From Orientallactaga sibirica (lineage: Eukaryota > Chordata > Mammalia > Rodentia > Dipodidae), in contig JAEOAD010000052.1 in the NCBI GenBank assembly GCA_036365145.1, forward strand, positions 14,011,501-14,075,500: a DNA stretch of 64,000 nucleotides, read 5' to 3'. Positions 49,871 through 60,531 of this stretch are shown here, one piece after another; position 1 is the first letter of the stretch; every line of letters starts with the position of its first letter. The notes below the pieces were generated by a model. It did not search any database. It saw nothing but the letters and a program-made list of their open reading frames with translations, and was not told the origin of the DNA. The position numbers were made by a program, and so were the translations under genes.

Positions 49871-50420
49871 GAAATTTCTACATGACCCTGTGTATACAGA
49901 TATGTAAAATACTTATACAAATCAAGAAATTTCTGCATGACCCTGGGTATACAGATATGTAAAATACTTATACAAATCAAGAAATTTCTACATGACCTTG
50001 GGTATACAGATATGTAAAATACTTATGCAAATCCAGAAATTTCTACATGACCCTGGGTATACAGATATGTAAAATACTTATACAAATCAAGAAATTTCTG
50101 CATGACCCTGGGTATACAGATATGCAAAATACTTATGCAAATCAAGAAATTTCTGCATGACCCTGGGTATATAGATATGCAAAACACTTATACAAATCAA
50201 GAAATTTCTACATGACCCTGGGTATACAGATATGTAAAATATTTATACAAATCAAGAAATTTCTACATGACCCTGGGTATATAGATATGCAAAACACTTA
50301 TACAAATCAAGAAATTTCTGCATGACCCTGGGTATACAGATATGTAAAATACTTATACAAATCAAAAAATTTCTACATGACCCTGGGTATACAGATATGT
50401 AAAATACTTATACAAATCAA
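49871..50420 (+). repeat. 55-bp AT-rich minisatellite, ten units
   Basis: Ten units starting at 49871, 49926, 49981, 50036, 50091, 50146, 50201, 50256, 50311 and 50366, all exactly 55 bp with no indels, each beginning GAAATTTCTACATGACC and containing GGTATACAGATATGTAAAAT. Units differ by a few substitutions. Units 6 and 8 share the variant TATAGATATGCAAAACAC. Confidence 0.98.
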
Positions 50421-50799
50421 GCATTTACTGATAATAAGTCAAAAAGAATTTTTTTCAAAACAATTCTTTGGTATGCATATGAATTTTACCATTTATTCAT
50501 GACAAAAGTAAATTTGAACACTAGTAAGATGGATACGCTTATTTATTTTTATACAGAGAATTAAATTTTAGATGAGTCTTGGACACTATAATACATAGAA
50601 CTTCTCTCATGTTTATTAGAGTTGATTGACAGTTTGGTTGTATAATCCTCAGTGCTGAAACCACTTACATCAACAGATTCATAGTACAAAATGGCAAAAG
50701 TGGGTTTAGACTGCTTCAGAAATTGTTGGAAACTCTGACTTAATCCCAAGCCAAAATTCATTCAGTAATCTTGTTAATGAAACTCAAGTCAGAAATGCA

Positions 50800-51155
50800 A
50801 ACAATTTTTTTTTTTTTTTTTGATTTAGGGTCTTGTTCTAGCCCATACTGACCTGGAATTCACTATACAGTCTCTGGCTGGCCTTGAACTTACATCAATC
50901 CTCCTACGTCAGCTTCCCGAGTGCTGGGATTAAAGTGTGTACCACCACAACAGGCCCAAACAATTTTTATTTTTTATTTTTATTTTATCTATTTAGTTAT
51001 TTATTTGTTTGGCTTTTTCAAGGTAGGGTCTCACTATAGCCCAGGCTGACCTGGAACTTACTATGTAGTCTCAGGGTGCCTCGAACTCATGGCAATCCTC
51101 CTACCTCTGCCTCCTGAGTGCTGGGATTAAAGGTGTGCACCACCATGCCTGGCTT
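50800..51155 (-). mobile_element. two B1 SINEs in series
   Basis: Reverse copies at about 50805-50957 and 50990-51155, each with GTGCTGGGATTAAAG; the second ends GCACCACCATGCCTGGC. Confidence 0.88.
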
Positions 51156-51176
51156 AACAAATTTATTTTTAAAATA

Positions 51177-51376
51177 TATATTTTTTTATTTATTTGAGAG
51201 AGGGAAAGAGGCAGAGAGGGGTGGGGGCAGAATAGGCATGCCTCCAGCTTCTGCAAACGAACTCCAGATGCATGTGCCCCCTTGTGCATCTGGTTTATGT
51301 GGGTCCTGGAGAATCAAACAGGGACCCTTTGGCTTTGCAGGCCTGTGCCTTAACTGCTAAGCCATCTCTCCAGCCC
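51177..51376 (-). mobile_element. DIP-type SINE
   Basis: Reverse copy ending TAAGCCATCTCTCCAGCCCC. Confidence 0.9.
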
Positions 51377-51835
51377 CAAACAACAATTTTTAAAATCAAA
51401 CATTCTAACACAATATAATCTGAAATTAAACTAATTTGAGTGTGGCGTTGGTGGTTGGTATAGAACGTAGTTGCCTCCGAAAGTTATACTGATTTGATAC
51501 TTGCGAAAGGCTGATGGTAGAAAAATACTGAATGTCTTTGTCTGTAATTAAACCATTATGCTTCTCTAAGTGCAGAAAACATTGTATTACAGTAAAAACA
51601 TTGCAGTTCATAGCATATGGTAGCCTGGGCGTGCTGAGGTACTTCAGGCAATGTTTGCTGGTGTTGCACCGTGATATGGTACGCACGGGCGTGTCACGGC
51701 ATGGCAAGCAGGGCCAGAAACATCTCAGATTAAGGACGTTTGATTTTGAATTAATTTCTGGTGGTGGTGCATTCAAAAACCTTTTGCTGTTGTTGCAATT
51801 TTCATGACTGACCCACAGTTGAGCCAGAAGCTAGA

Positions 51836-52394
51836 ACCATCTTCTTTAGAACAGAAGAGGAAGCGTGGCTCTACCTCACTGTGTTCATTTCAAAAGGGTC
51901 AAAACCAAATACATTCGTTTAGAATTTGAATCTGGGCAAGAAAAGTAAGATGACAAAACCGTTCTCCAAATGAGGACAGTCTGAAGCCTACCCACCACCC
52001 TGCCTTCTTCCCCACGAATGTGACTTGAATGCAGGGCTTTGAGTAGGTTGGCGGCATCAGGACTTATTCTGTCATCAGGGCTGCCAAAGAGCTGCAGAGT
52101 ACAGTGGTGCCACTGTTAGATACCTTATCTGAAATGACATGAAGTCAAGAGTCCTCAACTAGAGTTGTATGCATTTTAGAGTTTGGATAGACCCTAGAGA
52201 AACTGACCAGCTGGTCTCCAGCCGTATCACCCTGAACGTGCTCAGTCTCTGCAGAAGCCGGCCAAATGAAGACTCCAACTCCCCACCCTGGACTCAAACT
52301 CTGAGAGTGGACTGGACCAAGATGCTGTGCATGCCCCCACCGTGAGACAGAAGGGTCTCTCCTACTCCTTGACCACCAGCGTCTCTGTTCCAGG
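51836..52394. other. intergenic, no feature recognised
   Basis: Nothing recognised. Confidence 0.5.
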
Positions 52395-52835
52395 CTCTCT
52401 CCGCTCTCAGGCTGGCCTTGAACTCACTATCAGCTGAGGGTTACCTTAAACTTCCTATCTTTGTTTCCACTCCCCAGGTGGTGGAATTACATGGGTGTGC
52501 TTCACCCTACCTGCTCTTCCTCCTTTCCTTTTCTTTTTATTTATTTTATTTATTGAGACAAAGACAGAAAGAGAGAAAAGAACAGGGCCTCCTGCCACTA
52601 CAGACGAACTCCAGATGTGTCACCTTTGATCTGGCTGTGTGTGGGTACTAGGGAATTGAATCCAAGCTGTCAGGCTTTGTAAGCTGGCACCTTTAACCAC
52701 TGTGCAATCTCTCCAGTCCCTTTTCTTCCTTTTTCTTCATAGGTTCTTGCTACATAGTCCAGGCTGACCTTGAACTCATGATTTCCCTGGCTCAGCCTCT
52801 AGCAGCAGTAATCGCAAGTGTATAGCATCATGCTC
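52395..52835 (-). mobile_element. B1 fragment, DIP-type SINE, old B1
   Basis: B1-like part at 52395-52512, DIP-type at 52528-52719 (GGGGAATTGAA-like end GCAATCTCTCCAGTCCC), and diverged B1 at 52738-52835. Confidence 0.75.
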
Positions 52836-53350
52836 TGTTAAAGACTGCGTTCTTCATCTTTTAATCCTTACCACCAAGTATAGTGTCTGGTTCTTACGAA
52901 GTGTCCAATAATATTTAATACCTCAATTATAAGAAACATGAGTCTTAAATAGGAAACAATAGGAAAAGAACTTATAGAGCAAAAAATCCTTTTCTCATCT
53001 TGCAGGGCAAGACAAGCAAAATTATTCCAGAAAGTAAAAGTGGTGTGTCTTCTTTTAGATGAACATCCCAGGTTACAGGTAAGCATTTGCCAGACTCTCC
53101 CTGGATATCACTTCCACCATCACTATTAACAATGTGGTTTGTCTATTTTGTTTGATTAGTTTTAGGGTGAGGAGTGAGTTTGCTCCCAACTCAGCTACCT
53201 GCTGTAATTACATGTAATTACAGCAGAAGTAAAAGTTAGGTAATGGATGACTTTCATTCAAGTATTTAAGAATTTTTTTTTTAACTTTTGAAGCCTGAAG
53301 TATTAAGGGTAGATGAAAATTGAATCATGTTTGAAGTTAAAAGCACAAAT
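52836..53350. other. intergenic, no feature recognised
   Basis: Nothing recognised. Confidence 0.5.
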
Positions 53351-53503
53351 GGCCAGGTGTGGTGGCATACACCTTTAATCCCAGCATTTGGGAGCTCAGA
53401 GTAGGAGGACCTCTGTGAGTTCAAGGCCGTCCTGAGATTACATTGTACATTCCAGGTCAGCCTAGACTAGAGCAAGACCCTACCTCAAAAAAACAAAAGA
53501 AGC
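53351..53503 (+). mobile_element. B1 SINE
   Basis: GCCAGGTGTGGTGGCATACA head. Confidence 0.88.
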
Positions 53504-54080
53504 ACAGACGATTTCACGGGGCAAAAGATGACATGTAAGTCTATTTACCTTACGATTATGATGTGGATGTGGATGGCCGGTGTGTGGAGGTCAGAGGACA
53601 ACTTTGGCACAACGCACCCCGAAACTTGGGAGTTGGGGTGTCACCTCTGTGTGGACTGCTCTGGCAGCTGTGCTCCCATGGGTCTGCTTGTGTCATTACT
53701 CAGCTCAGATAAAGCTTCCTCCAGAGATCTTCCCTGACTGACGGTCCTCCCACAGTTGGGACTGCTCACTGCAGGGTTCCCACATCCAGAACGTGCAGGT
53801 CCAGGGTCACCCCTCGCTACCCTGTTCCCATGAAGCAGCTCTGTGAAGTGCACCGGGCTGCATCATTTTATGTTTGGCCAGAAAGGAGCTAAAGGAACGA
53901 ACAAAAGGAGATGGACAGACAAGAGAAGAGGAAGCCAAGCTCCTTGCCCAGTGGAATACTAAATAGGTAACTGCAGAGAAAGCAGGGCAGGCTGGGCTGG
54001 AGTCTCTGTGGTCCCTGCTGTGGAAATGCTTCCTGCCTTCCTTAGAGTAGAGTAGAGGCCAGGCTTAGCTTGAGGATGGG
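53504..54080. other. intergenic, possible B4 remnant
   Basis: GTGTGGAGGTCAGAGGACAA near 53581 recalls a B4 tail; the rest is unrecognised. Confidence 0.4.
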
Positions 54081-54088
54081 GGGGGGTG

Positions 54089-54124
54089 TTGTTTGTTTGT
54101 TTGTTTGTTTGTTTGTTTGTTTTG
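54089..54124 (+). repeat. (GTTT)n microsatellite
   Basis: Nine or so units. Confidence 0.93.
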
Positions 54125-54185
54125 TCTTTTTCTCCCTTCTCTCCCCTCCCTTCCCCTCCCCTCTCTCCTGACCTTTCTTATTTTC

Positions 54186-54445
54186 TGCATGTATGTGTGT
54201 GGGTGTGTGTGTTTGCAGACAAGCATGCACATGTGTGTGTGCATATGTGGAGGCCAAAAGTCAACATCAGGGGTCTTCCTTAGCCACTCTTCCCCTTATT
54301 CTTTGTGACAGAGTCTCTTTCCACATCTAAAGCTCACCGATGTAGCCAGTGATCCTGTCTCCATTAACCCAGCACTGGGGTTACGGACACAGCACCACCA
54401 TGCTCAGCACTTTACATAGCTGATGAGGATTCAAACTCAACTCCT
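54186..54445 (-). mobile_element. B4-type SINE
   Basis: GT-rich tail, TGGAGGCCAAAAGTCAACAT, GTGACAGAGTCTC and GAGGATTCAAACTCAA. Confidence 0.7.
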
Positions 54446-54454
54446 TTTAAAAAA

Positions 54455-54640
54455 TTTTTTTTATTATTTATTTATTTGACAGAGAGAGAGAGAATGGGTG
54501 CCTGGGCCTCTAGCCACTGCAAACGAACTCCAGATGCATGTGCCACCCTGTGTATCTGGCTTATGTGGGTCCTGGGGAATTGAACCTGGTTCCTTTGGTT
54601 TTGTAGGCAAATACCTTAACCGCTGAGCCATCTCTCCAGC
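54455..54640 (-). mobile_element. DIP-type SINE
   Basis: Complete reverse copy. Its final AGC is the first position of the tandem duplication that follows. Confidence 0.9.
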
Positions 54641-54700
54641 CCTCAAACTCGAGTCCTTATGCTTATGTGACACCTCACCCACTGAGCTCTATTCCCAGCC

Positions 54701-54832
54701 TTGTTTTGTTTCTTGAGATAAGATCTTACTATGTAGCTCTGGCTTGTCTAGAACTCTACGTAGACCAGGCTGGCCTTGAACTTTGGCACTTCTCCTACTT
54801 CTGCCTCTCACATGCTGAGATTATACATGTGT
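54701..54832 (-). mobile_element. old B1-related SINE (unit 1; copy at about 57144-57275)
   Basis: TTCTTGAGATAAGATCTTAC and CAGGCTGGCCTTGAAC. Confidence 0.62.
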
Positions 54833-55454
54833 AATATCCAGCTAAACAGGAATTGTCAAAAAAAAAAAAAAAGCAGAAAAAAGGATAATCCCTCCTCCAC
54901 TATTGCATCCTCTGGCCTCTTCTGTGTCCAGTTGGCTAGGTGTCAACTCCACTTCATATTAGACAATTTGACAATTACTTAAATAAAAAAATCAGCATAA
55001 ATGATATCCAAATTTAAGGCACACTATTTTATCTGAAAGAGAAAACAGTCTTTTCCGAAGTGTACATTATTTCCTAAGATTTTTCTGGCTACTCTCTAAG
55101 GTGTTTTGCTCACAACTGAGTCAATTACCTGTCACAGAAGAAGCCAACACTATGCAAAGGACGGTCCCAACCTTGGGGCCCCGTTGTGTAACCACTGGCG
55201 ATTTCTTTTGTCAAACTGGATCTTCTGCTTCCGCTGCCAGCTGAAATTGAGTGTGTTAGGTCACAGCTCTACTACGGATCGTTTCCACACTTGTTTTTCT
55301 TTCTCCTTTCTTCACTCTATGGACCGAGTCAAGTTGTAATTCTGAGCAAGGCTTCCAGTGTTATTTAGAGCTCCTGGTGACAGCCCAGAGCTGTTAGTCA
55401 CATGACGGTTTGGGATCTGCAATCACCCAGGACTACAATGACCTCACCCAGTGA

Positions 55455-56020
55455 ATGCCCCTGGGACTGAGCAAAGCTCTAACACGGGATTTGCCTGGGG
55501 AAGCGGAGCTGTGGGCTGTGTCCACTGCTCCTCACTCCCATGTGATGTGTACTCTTTATAATGCCAGAGACTCCATCTCGTTCTCTCTGGATCACGAGTG
55601 TCACGGATGTGAAATCATTACCACGGCAATTTTTTTCCCTCTCCATCTAATTAGCCTTGTGTCGAAACTGTTTTCTCACCTCTGGCTTTCTGCATGCGAT
55701 GCTCCCTCTGTCTGGAATGTTCTCTTTGTAGCTCTCTCCTCTCTGCCCTGTCTCGGGTCACCTCGAACTCGTCCTTTAAAACCATCTCAGATGACGTCCT
55801 CCAAGGGACGCCTCCTTGACTGGGTCCTTTCATGGCTCCATCACAACTTTCTCCCGTCTTCCACCTCTCTGTCATAATTTCTCCCATCCTTTGCTTAACT
55901 TTGTCCCGTAACACGTTCATTACTTTTAGACGGATGTTCATGAGAGTGGGCGCTATGGCTTCACAGCCCTGGTTTCCAGTGTCAGCATAGTCTTGCACAG
56001 TAAACCCTCAACACATGTTA
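55455..56020 (+). mobile_element. L2 relic (unit 1; copy at about 57896-58462)
   Basis: CTGTCTGGAATGTTCTCTTT, AACTCGTCCTTTAAAACC, TGACGTCCTCCAAGGGACGC, CTGTCATAATTTCTCCC and TTGCACAGTAAACCCTCAAC match the order of the L2 3' end. The open frames here are fortuitous. Confidence 0.7.
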
Positions 56021-56044
56021 ATTTCTCCTTTTGCCTTCCTCAAG

Positions 56045-56193
56045 GTTTTTTCTTTTTTTTTCTAGGTAGGGTCTTTAGACCAGGCTGGTCTAGAATTCAC
56101 TCTGTAATCTCAGGGTGGCCTTGAACTCATGGCAGTCCTCCTACTTTGGCCTCCCAAATGCTGAGATTAAAGGTCTGCACCACTATGCCCCAC
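56045..56193 (-). mobile_element. B1 SINE (unit 1; copy at about 58487-58636)
   Basis: TCTAGGTAGGGTCTTTAGAC to GCACCACTATGCCCC. Confidence 0.82.
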
Positions 56194-56219
56194 CAAAGTT
56201 TGTTTACTTGTTTGTTTTT

Positions 56220-56632
56220 TGTGTGTGTTTGTATGCGTGTGCAGCTATGTCTGTATGCATGTGGATGACAGAGGTCAACATTGGGTATTTTTTTTTTTTT
56301 GAGGTAGGGTCTCACTCTAGCCCACGCTGACCTGGAACTCACTTTGTAGTTCCAGGCTGGCCTCTAACTCACAATGATCCTCCTACCTCTGCCTCCCCAG
56401 TGCTGGGATTAAAGGCGTGCACATCTGGGTATCTTTTGTAATTGTTTCCACCTTATTTTTGAGACAGTGTCTCTCACTGGACCCAGACTGGCTGGTCAGT
56501 CAGCCCTGGGGATCCTGCTGTCTTCTGGGCCTTAGCACTGTGATGCCAGTTTTTTATGTGCATTCTGGACTCCATACTCAGGCCCTTGTGCTCAGGTAGC
56601 AAGCACTTTACCAATGGAACCATCTCCCCAGA
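56220..56632 (-). mobile_element. B4-type SINE with nested B1 (unit 1; copy at about 58663-59078)
   Basis: B4 halves GATGACAGAGGTCAACATTG and GAGACAGTGTCTCTCACTGG ... CCAATGGAACCATCTCCCCAG are split by a reverse B1 at 56288-56420. The nested copy exists in both units, so it predates the duplication. Confidence 0.8.
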
Positions 56633-56650
56633 CCTTTTTAAATTAAAAAA

Positions 56651-56999
56651 AAAATTTCTTAAATTTATTTATTAGAGAGAGAGAAAGAGACAAGGAGAGA
56701 GTGAGAGAATGGGTGTGCCAGGGCTTCCAGCCACTGCAAACGAACTCCAGATGCATGTACCATCATGTGCGTCTGGCTTACATGGGACCTGGAGAATCGA
56801 ACCTGGATCCTTAGGCTTTGCAGGCAATCACCCTAACTGCTAAGCCATCTCTCCAGCCCCTTTTTTAAAATTTTTGAGAGACGGTCTCAGTCTAGAGCCC
56901 TGGCCGACCTGGAACTCACTGTGTCGCCCAGGATGATCTTGACCTTGTACTCCTTCTACTTCTGCCTCCTTAGTGTAAGGAGTACAGGCCCACATCACC
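56651..56999 (-). mobile_element. DIP-type SINE and old B1 (unit 1; copy at about 59097-59443)
   Basis: DIP-type at 56651-56860 ending TAAGCCATCTCTCCAGCCCC, then GAGAGACGGTCTCAGTCTAG to CAGGCCCACATCACC. Confidence 0.82.
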
Positions 57000-57080
57000 T
57001 CTGAACCCAATCCAAGGCTTTCCTCAAACAGTAAGTCTTACAACAGCCAGTTTAAAAATTATTTTTATTTATTTACTACA

Positions 57081-59525
57081 AGCCCTCAAACTCGAGTCCT
57101 TATGCTTATGTGACACCTCACCCACTGAGCTCTATTCCCAGCCTTGTTTTGTTTCTTGAGATAAGATCTTACTATGTAGCTCTGGCTTGTCTAGAACTCT
57201 ACGCAGACCAGGCTGGCCTTGAACTTGGCACTTCTCCTACTTCTGCCTCTCACATGCTGAGATTATACATGTGTAATATCCAGCTAAACAGGAATTGTCA
57301 AAAAAAAAAAAAAAGCAGAAAAAGGATAATCCCTCCTCCACTATTGCATCCTCTGGCCTCTTCTGTGTCCAGTTGGCTAGGTGTCAACTCCACTTCATAT
57401 TAGACAATTTGACAATTACTTAAATAAAAAAATCAGCATAAATGATATCCAAATTTAAGGCACACTATTTTATCTGAAAGAGAAAAAAACAGTCTTTTCC
57501 AAGTGTACATTATTTCCTAAGATTTTTCTGGCTACTCTCTAAGGTGTTTTGCTCACAACTGAGTCAATTACCTGTCACAGAAGAAGCCAACACTATGCAA
57601 AGGACGGTCCCAACCTTGGGGCCCCGTTGTGTAACCACTGGCGATTTCTTTTGTCAAACTGGATCTTCTGCTTCCGCTGCCAGCTGAAATTGAGTGTGTT
57701 AGGTCACAGCTCTACTACGGATCGTTTCCACACTTGTTTTCTTTCTCCTTTCTTCACTCTATGGACCGAGTCAAGTTGTAATTCTGAGCAAGGCTTCCAG
57801 TGTTATTTAGAGCTCCTGGTGACAGCCCAGAGCTGTTAGTCACATGACGGTTTGGGATCTGCAATCACCCAGGACTACAATGACCTCACCCAGTGAATGC
57901 CCCTGGGACTGAGCAAAGCTCTAACACGGATTTGCCTGGGAAGCGGAGCTGTGGGCTGTGTCCACTGCTCCTCACTCCCATGTGATGTGTACTCTTTATA
58001 ATGCCAGAGACTCCATCTCGTTCTCTCTGGATCACGAGTGTCACGGATGTGAAATCATTACCATGGCAATTTTTTTCCCTCTCCATCTAATTAGCCTTGT
58101 GTCGAAACTGTTTTATCACCTCTGGCTTTCTGCGTGCGATGCTCCCTCTGTCTGGAATGTTCTCTTTGTAGCTCTCTCCTCTCTGCCCTGTCTCGGGTCA
58201 CCTCGAACTCGTCCTTTAAAACCATCTCAGATGACGTCCTCCAAGGGACGCCTCCTTGACTGGGTCCTTTCATGGCTCCATCACAACTTTCTCCCGTCTT
58301 CCACCTCTCTGTCATAATTTCTCCCATCCTTTGCTTAACTTTGTCCCGTAACACGTTCATTACTTTTAGACGGATGTTCATGAGAGTGGGCGCTATGGCT
58401 TCACAGCCCTGGTTTCCAGTGTCAGCATAGTCTTGCACAGTAAACCCTCAACACATGTTAATTTCTCCTTTTGCCTTCCTCAAGGTTTTTTCTTTTTTTT
58501 TTTCTAGGTAGGGTCTTTAGACCAGGCTGGTCTAGAATTCACTCTGTAATCTCAGGGTGGCCTTGAACTCATGGCAGTCCTCCTACTTTGGCCTCCCAAA
58601 TGCTGAGATTAAAGGTCTGCACCACTATGCCCCACCAAAGTTTGTTTACTTGTTTGTTTTTTGTGTGTGTTTGTATGCGTGTGCAGCTATGTCTGTATGC
58701 ATGTGGATGACAGAGGTCAACATTGGTTTTTTTGTTTTTTTTTTGAGGTAGTGTCTCACTCTAGCCCATGCTGACCTGGAACTCACTTTGTAGTTCCAGG
58801 CTGTCCTCTAACTCACAATGATCCTCCTACCTCTGCCTCCCAAGTGCTGGGATTAAAGGCGTGCACATCTGGGTATCTTTTGTAATTGTTTTCACCTTAT
58901 TTTTGAGACAGTGTCTCTCACTGGACCCAGACTGGCTGGTCAGTCCGCCCTGGGGATCCTGCTATCTTCTGGGCCTTAGCACTGTGATGCCAGTTTTTTA
59001 TGTGGGTTCTGGACTCCATACTCAGGCCCTTGTGCTCGGGTAGCAAGCACTTTACCAATGGAACCATCTCCCCAGACCTTTTTAAATTAAAAAAAAAATT
59101 TCTTAAATTTATTTATTAGAGAGAGAGAAAGAGACAAGGAGAGAGTGAGAGAATGGGCATGCCAGGGCTTCCAGCCACTGCAAACGAACTCCAGATGCAT
59201 GTACCATCATGTGCGTCTGGCTTACATGGGACCTGGAGAATCGAACCTGGATCCTTAGGCTTTGCAGGCAATCACCCTAACTGCTAAGCCATCTCTCCAG
59301 CCCCCTTTTTAAAATTTTTGAGAGACGGTCTCAGTCTAGAGCCCTGGCCGACCTGGAACTCACTGTGTTGCCCAGGATGATCTTGACCTTGTACTCCTTC
59401 TACTTCTGCCTCCTTAGTGTAAGGAGTACAGGCCCACATCACCTCTGAACCCAATCCAAGGCTTTCCTCAAACAGTAAGTCTTACAACAGCCAGTTTTAA
59501 AAATTATTTTTATTTATTTACTACA
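57081..59525 (+). repeat. tandem duplication, unit 2
   Basis: About 2445 bp, differing from unit 1 by scattered substitutions (ACCACGG versus ACCATGG, TTTTCTC versus TTTTATC) and many one- or two-base length changes in homopolymers (GGG/GG, T-runs, A-runs). Confidence 0.97.
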
Positions 59526-59676
59526 GAGAGAGAGAGAGAATGGGAGGCCACTGCAAATGAACTCCAGATATATGCGGCACCATGTTCATCTGGCTTATGT
59601 GGGTACTGGGGGATTGAACCAGGGTCCTTAGTCTTCACAGCTAAGCATCTTAACTACTAAGCCATCTCTCCAGATC
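59503..59676 (-). mobile_element. DIP-type SINE
   Basis: Intact reverse copy at the right edge of unit 2; at the inner junction (57058-57083) only its first ~20 bases remain. Confidence 0.88.
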
Positions 59677-59862
59677 TTCTTTTCTCCTTTTTCTTCTTCT
59701 CCTCCTCCTTTTTTTCTTTTTTTTTTTCTTTTCTTTCTTTCTTTTTTTTTTTTTTTTTTGAGACAGAGTCTTGCTTTGGATCATGCTGGCCTGGAATTCA
59801 TGCTCCTCCTCCCTCCGGCTTCTGAGTGCTGGACTCCAGGTATGGACCACCACACTTAGCTA
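59677..59862 (-). mobile_element. polypyrimidine tract and old B1
   Basis: Nearly pure C/T for about 80 bases, then TTTGAGACAGAGTCTTGC to GACCACCACACTTAGC. Confidence 0.72.
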
Positions 59863-60178
59863 TACATGTTTTGTCTTACACTCACTTGGCTGATATTAAT
59901 AACAGCTACGCTACCTTTGGGGTGTGGTATTTACCACTGTATTTTTCTCATACCTCTACTTCTGCCATTCTGGATCCTTGAAGTTTTGCAAGTCTCCTAT
60001 ATGAACGATATAGCTGGAGTTCAATGTTTTAAAATATACCATTTCCTGTATCATTATTGGGCAAGTTGAATATGCTTACATTTATTATGATTACTGATGT
60101 TTTTATTTACTTCTGTGATCTCATCTTGTGTTTCCTATTTACCCTGCTTTTCTCATCTCCCATGGCTCTGTTTGTGTG
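59863..60178. other. intergenic, no feature recognised
   Basis: AT-rich; a short open frame at 59866-60069 has no recognisable family. Confidence 0.45.
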
Positions 60179-60179
60179 G

Positions 60180-60332
60180 TTTTGGAGTTGGAACTCAGGA
60201 TGTGGTGTGTGCCATGCAAGGGCTCCACCACTGAGCTTCCCCCTCAGCCCTCTCCCATTTCTCTTTCTTTCTTTTCTCTCTCTCCCTCCCTCCCTCCCCT
60301 CCTCTCTCTCCCTCCCTCCCTTCTTCCCTCCC

Positions 60333-60384
<52 letters not shown>

Positions 60385-60385
60385 T
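60180..60385 (-). repeat. ID element followed by polypyrimidine (CCCT)n/(TTTC)n tract
   Basis: Reverse ID at 60180-60250 (CACTGAGCTTCCCCCTCAGC). Then about 130 bases of C and T only, ending in about 14 TTTC units. Confidence 0.85.
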
Positions 60386-60531
60386 TTGTTTTTTGAGGCA
60401 GGGTCTCACTCTAGTCCAGGCTGACCTGGAATTCACTATGTAGTCTCAAGGTGGCCTTGAACTCACAGTGATCCTCCTACCTCTGCCTCCCGAGTGCTGG
60501 GATTAAAGGTGTGCGCCACCACGCCCAGCTC
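60386..60531 (-). mobile_element. B1 SINE, near consensus
   Basis: TTTTTTGAGGCAGGGTCTCA to GCGCCACCACGCCCAGC, intact CpGs in the head. Confidence 0.92.

Larger units (their letters stand above)
49828..51835. mobile_element. probable hAT-like DNA transposon relic
   Basis: Left end AACAGAGCTTCTTAAGGTTT then CCACTCATGACCCC resembles the terminal repeats of mammalian hAT (Charlie/MER) elements. The right end, CATGACTGACCCACAGTTGA then GCCAGAAGC, looks like a decayed inverted copy. Two B1s and one DIP-type SINE lie inside, as does the 55-bp array. No transposase frame is readable. Confidence 0.45.
54638..57080 (+). repeat. tandem duplication, unit 1
   Basis: 2443-bp unit repeated directly at 57081-59525. 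It runs from the last AGC of one DIP-type SINE to the TTATTTACTACA head of another. Contents in order: old B1, unique part, L2 relic, B1, B4 with nested B1, DIP-type SINE, old B1. Confidence 0.97.

Noticed and set aside
48090..49907. Long overlapping plus-strand open frames (up to 402 codons) with repeating GRFTPEAALGDS-like residues
   Set aside because: The 26-bp unit contains no stop in any frame, so all three frames stay open automatically. Frame overlap, minisatellite origin and lack of any family resemblance argue against a protein.
48141..50420. CRISPR-like repeat array
   Set aside because: Units abut directly with no unique spacers, and the genome is mammalian. They are minisatellites.
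55455..55998. Open frames of 140 codons (plus) and 115 codons (minus), repeated at 57958-58438
   Set aside because: They lie in an L2 relic inside the tandem duplication; the two units disagree in frame because of one-base indels.
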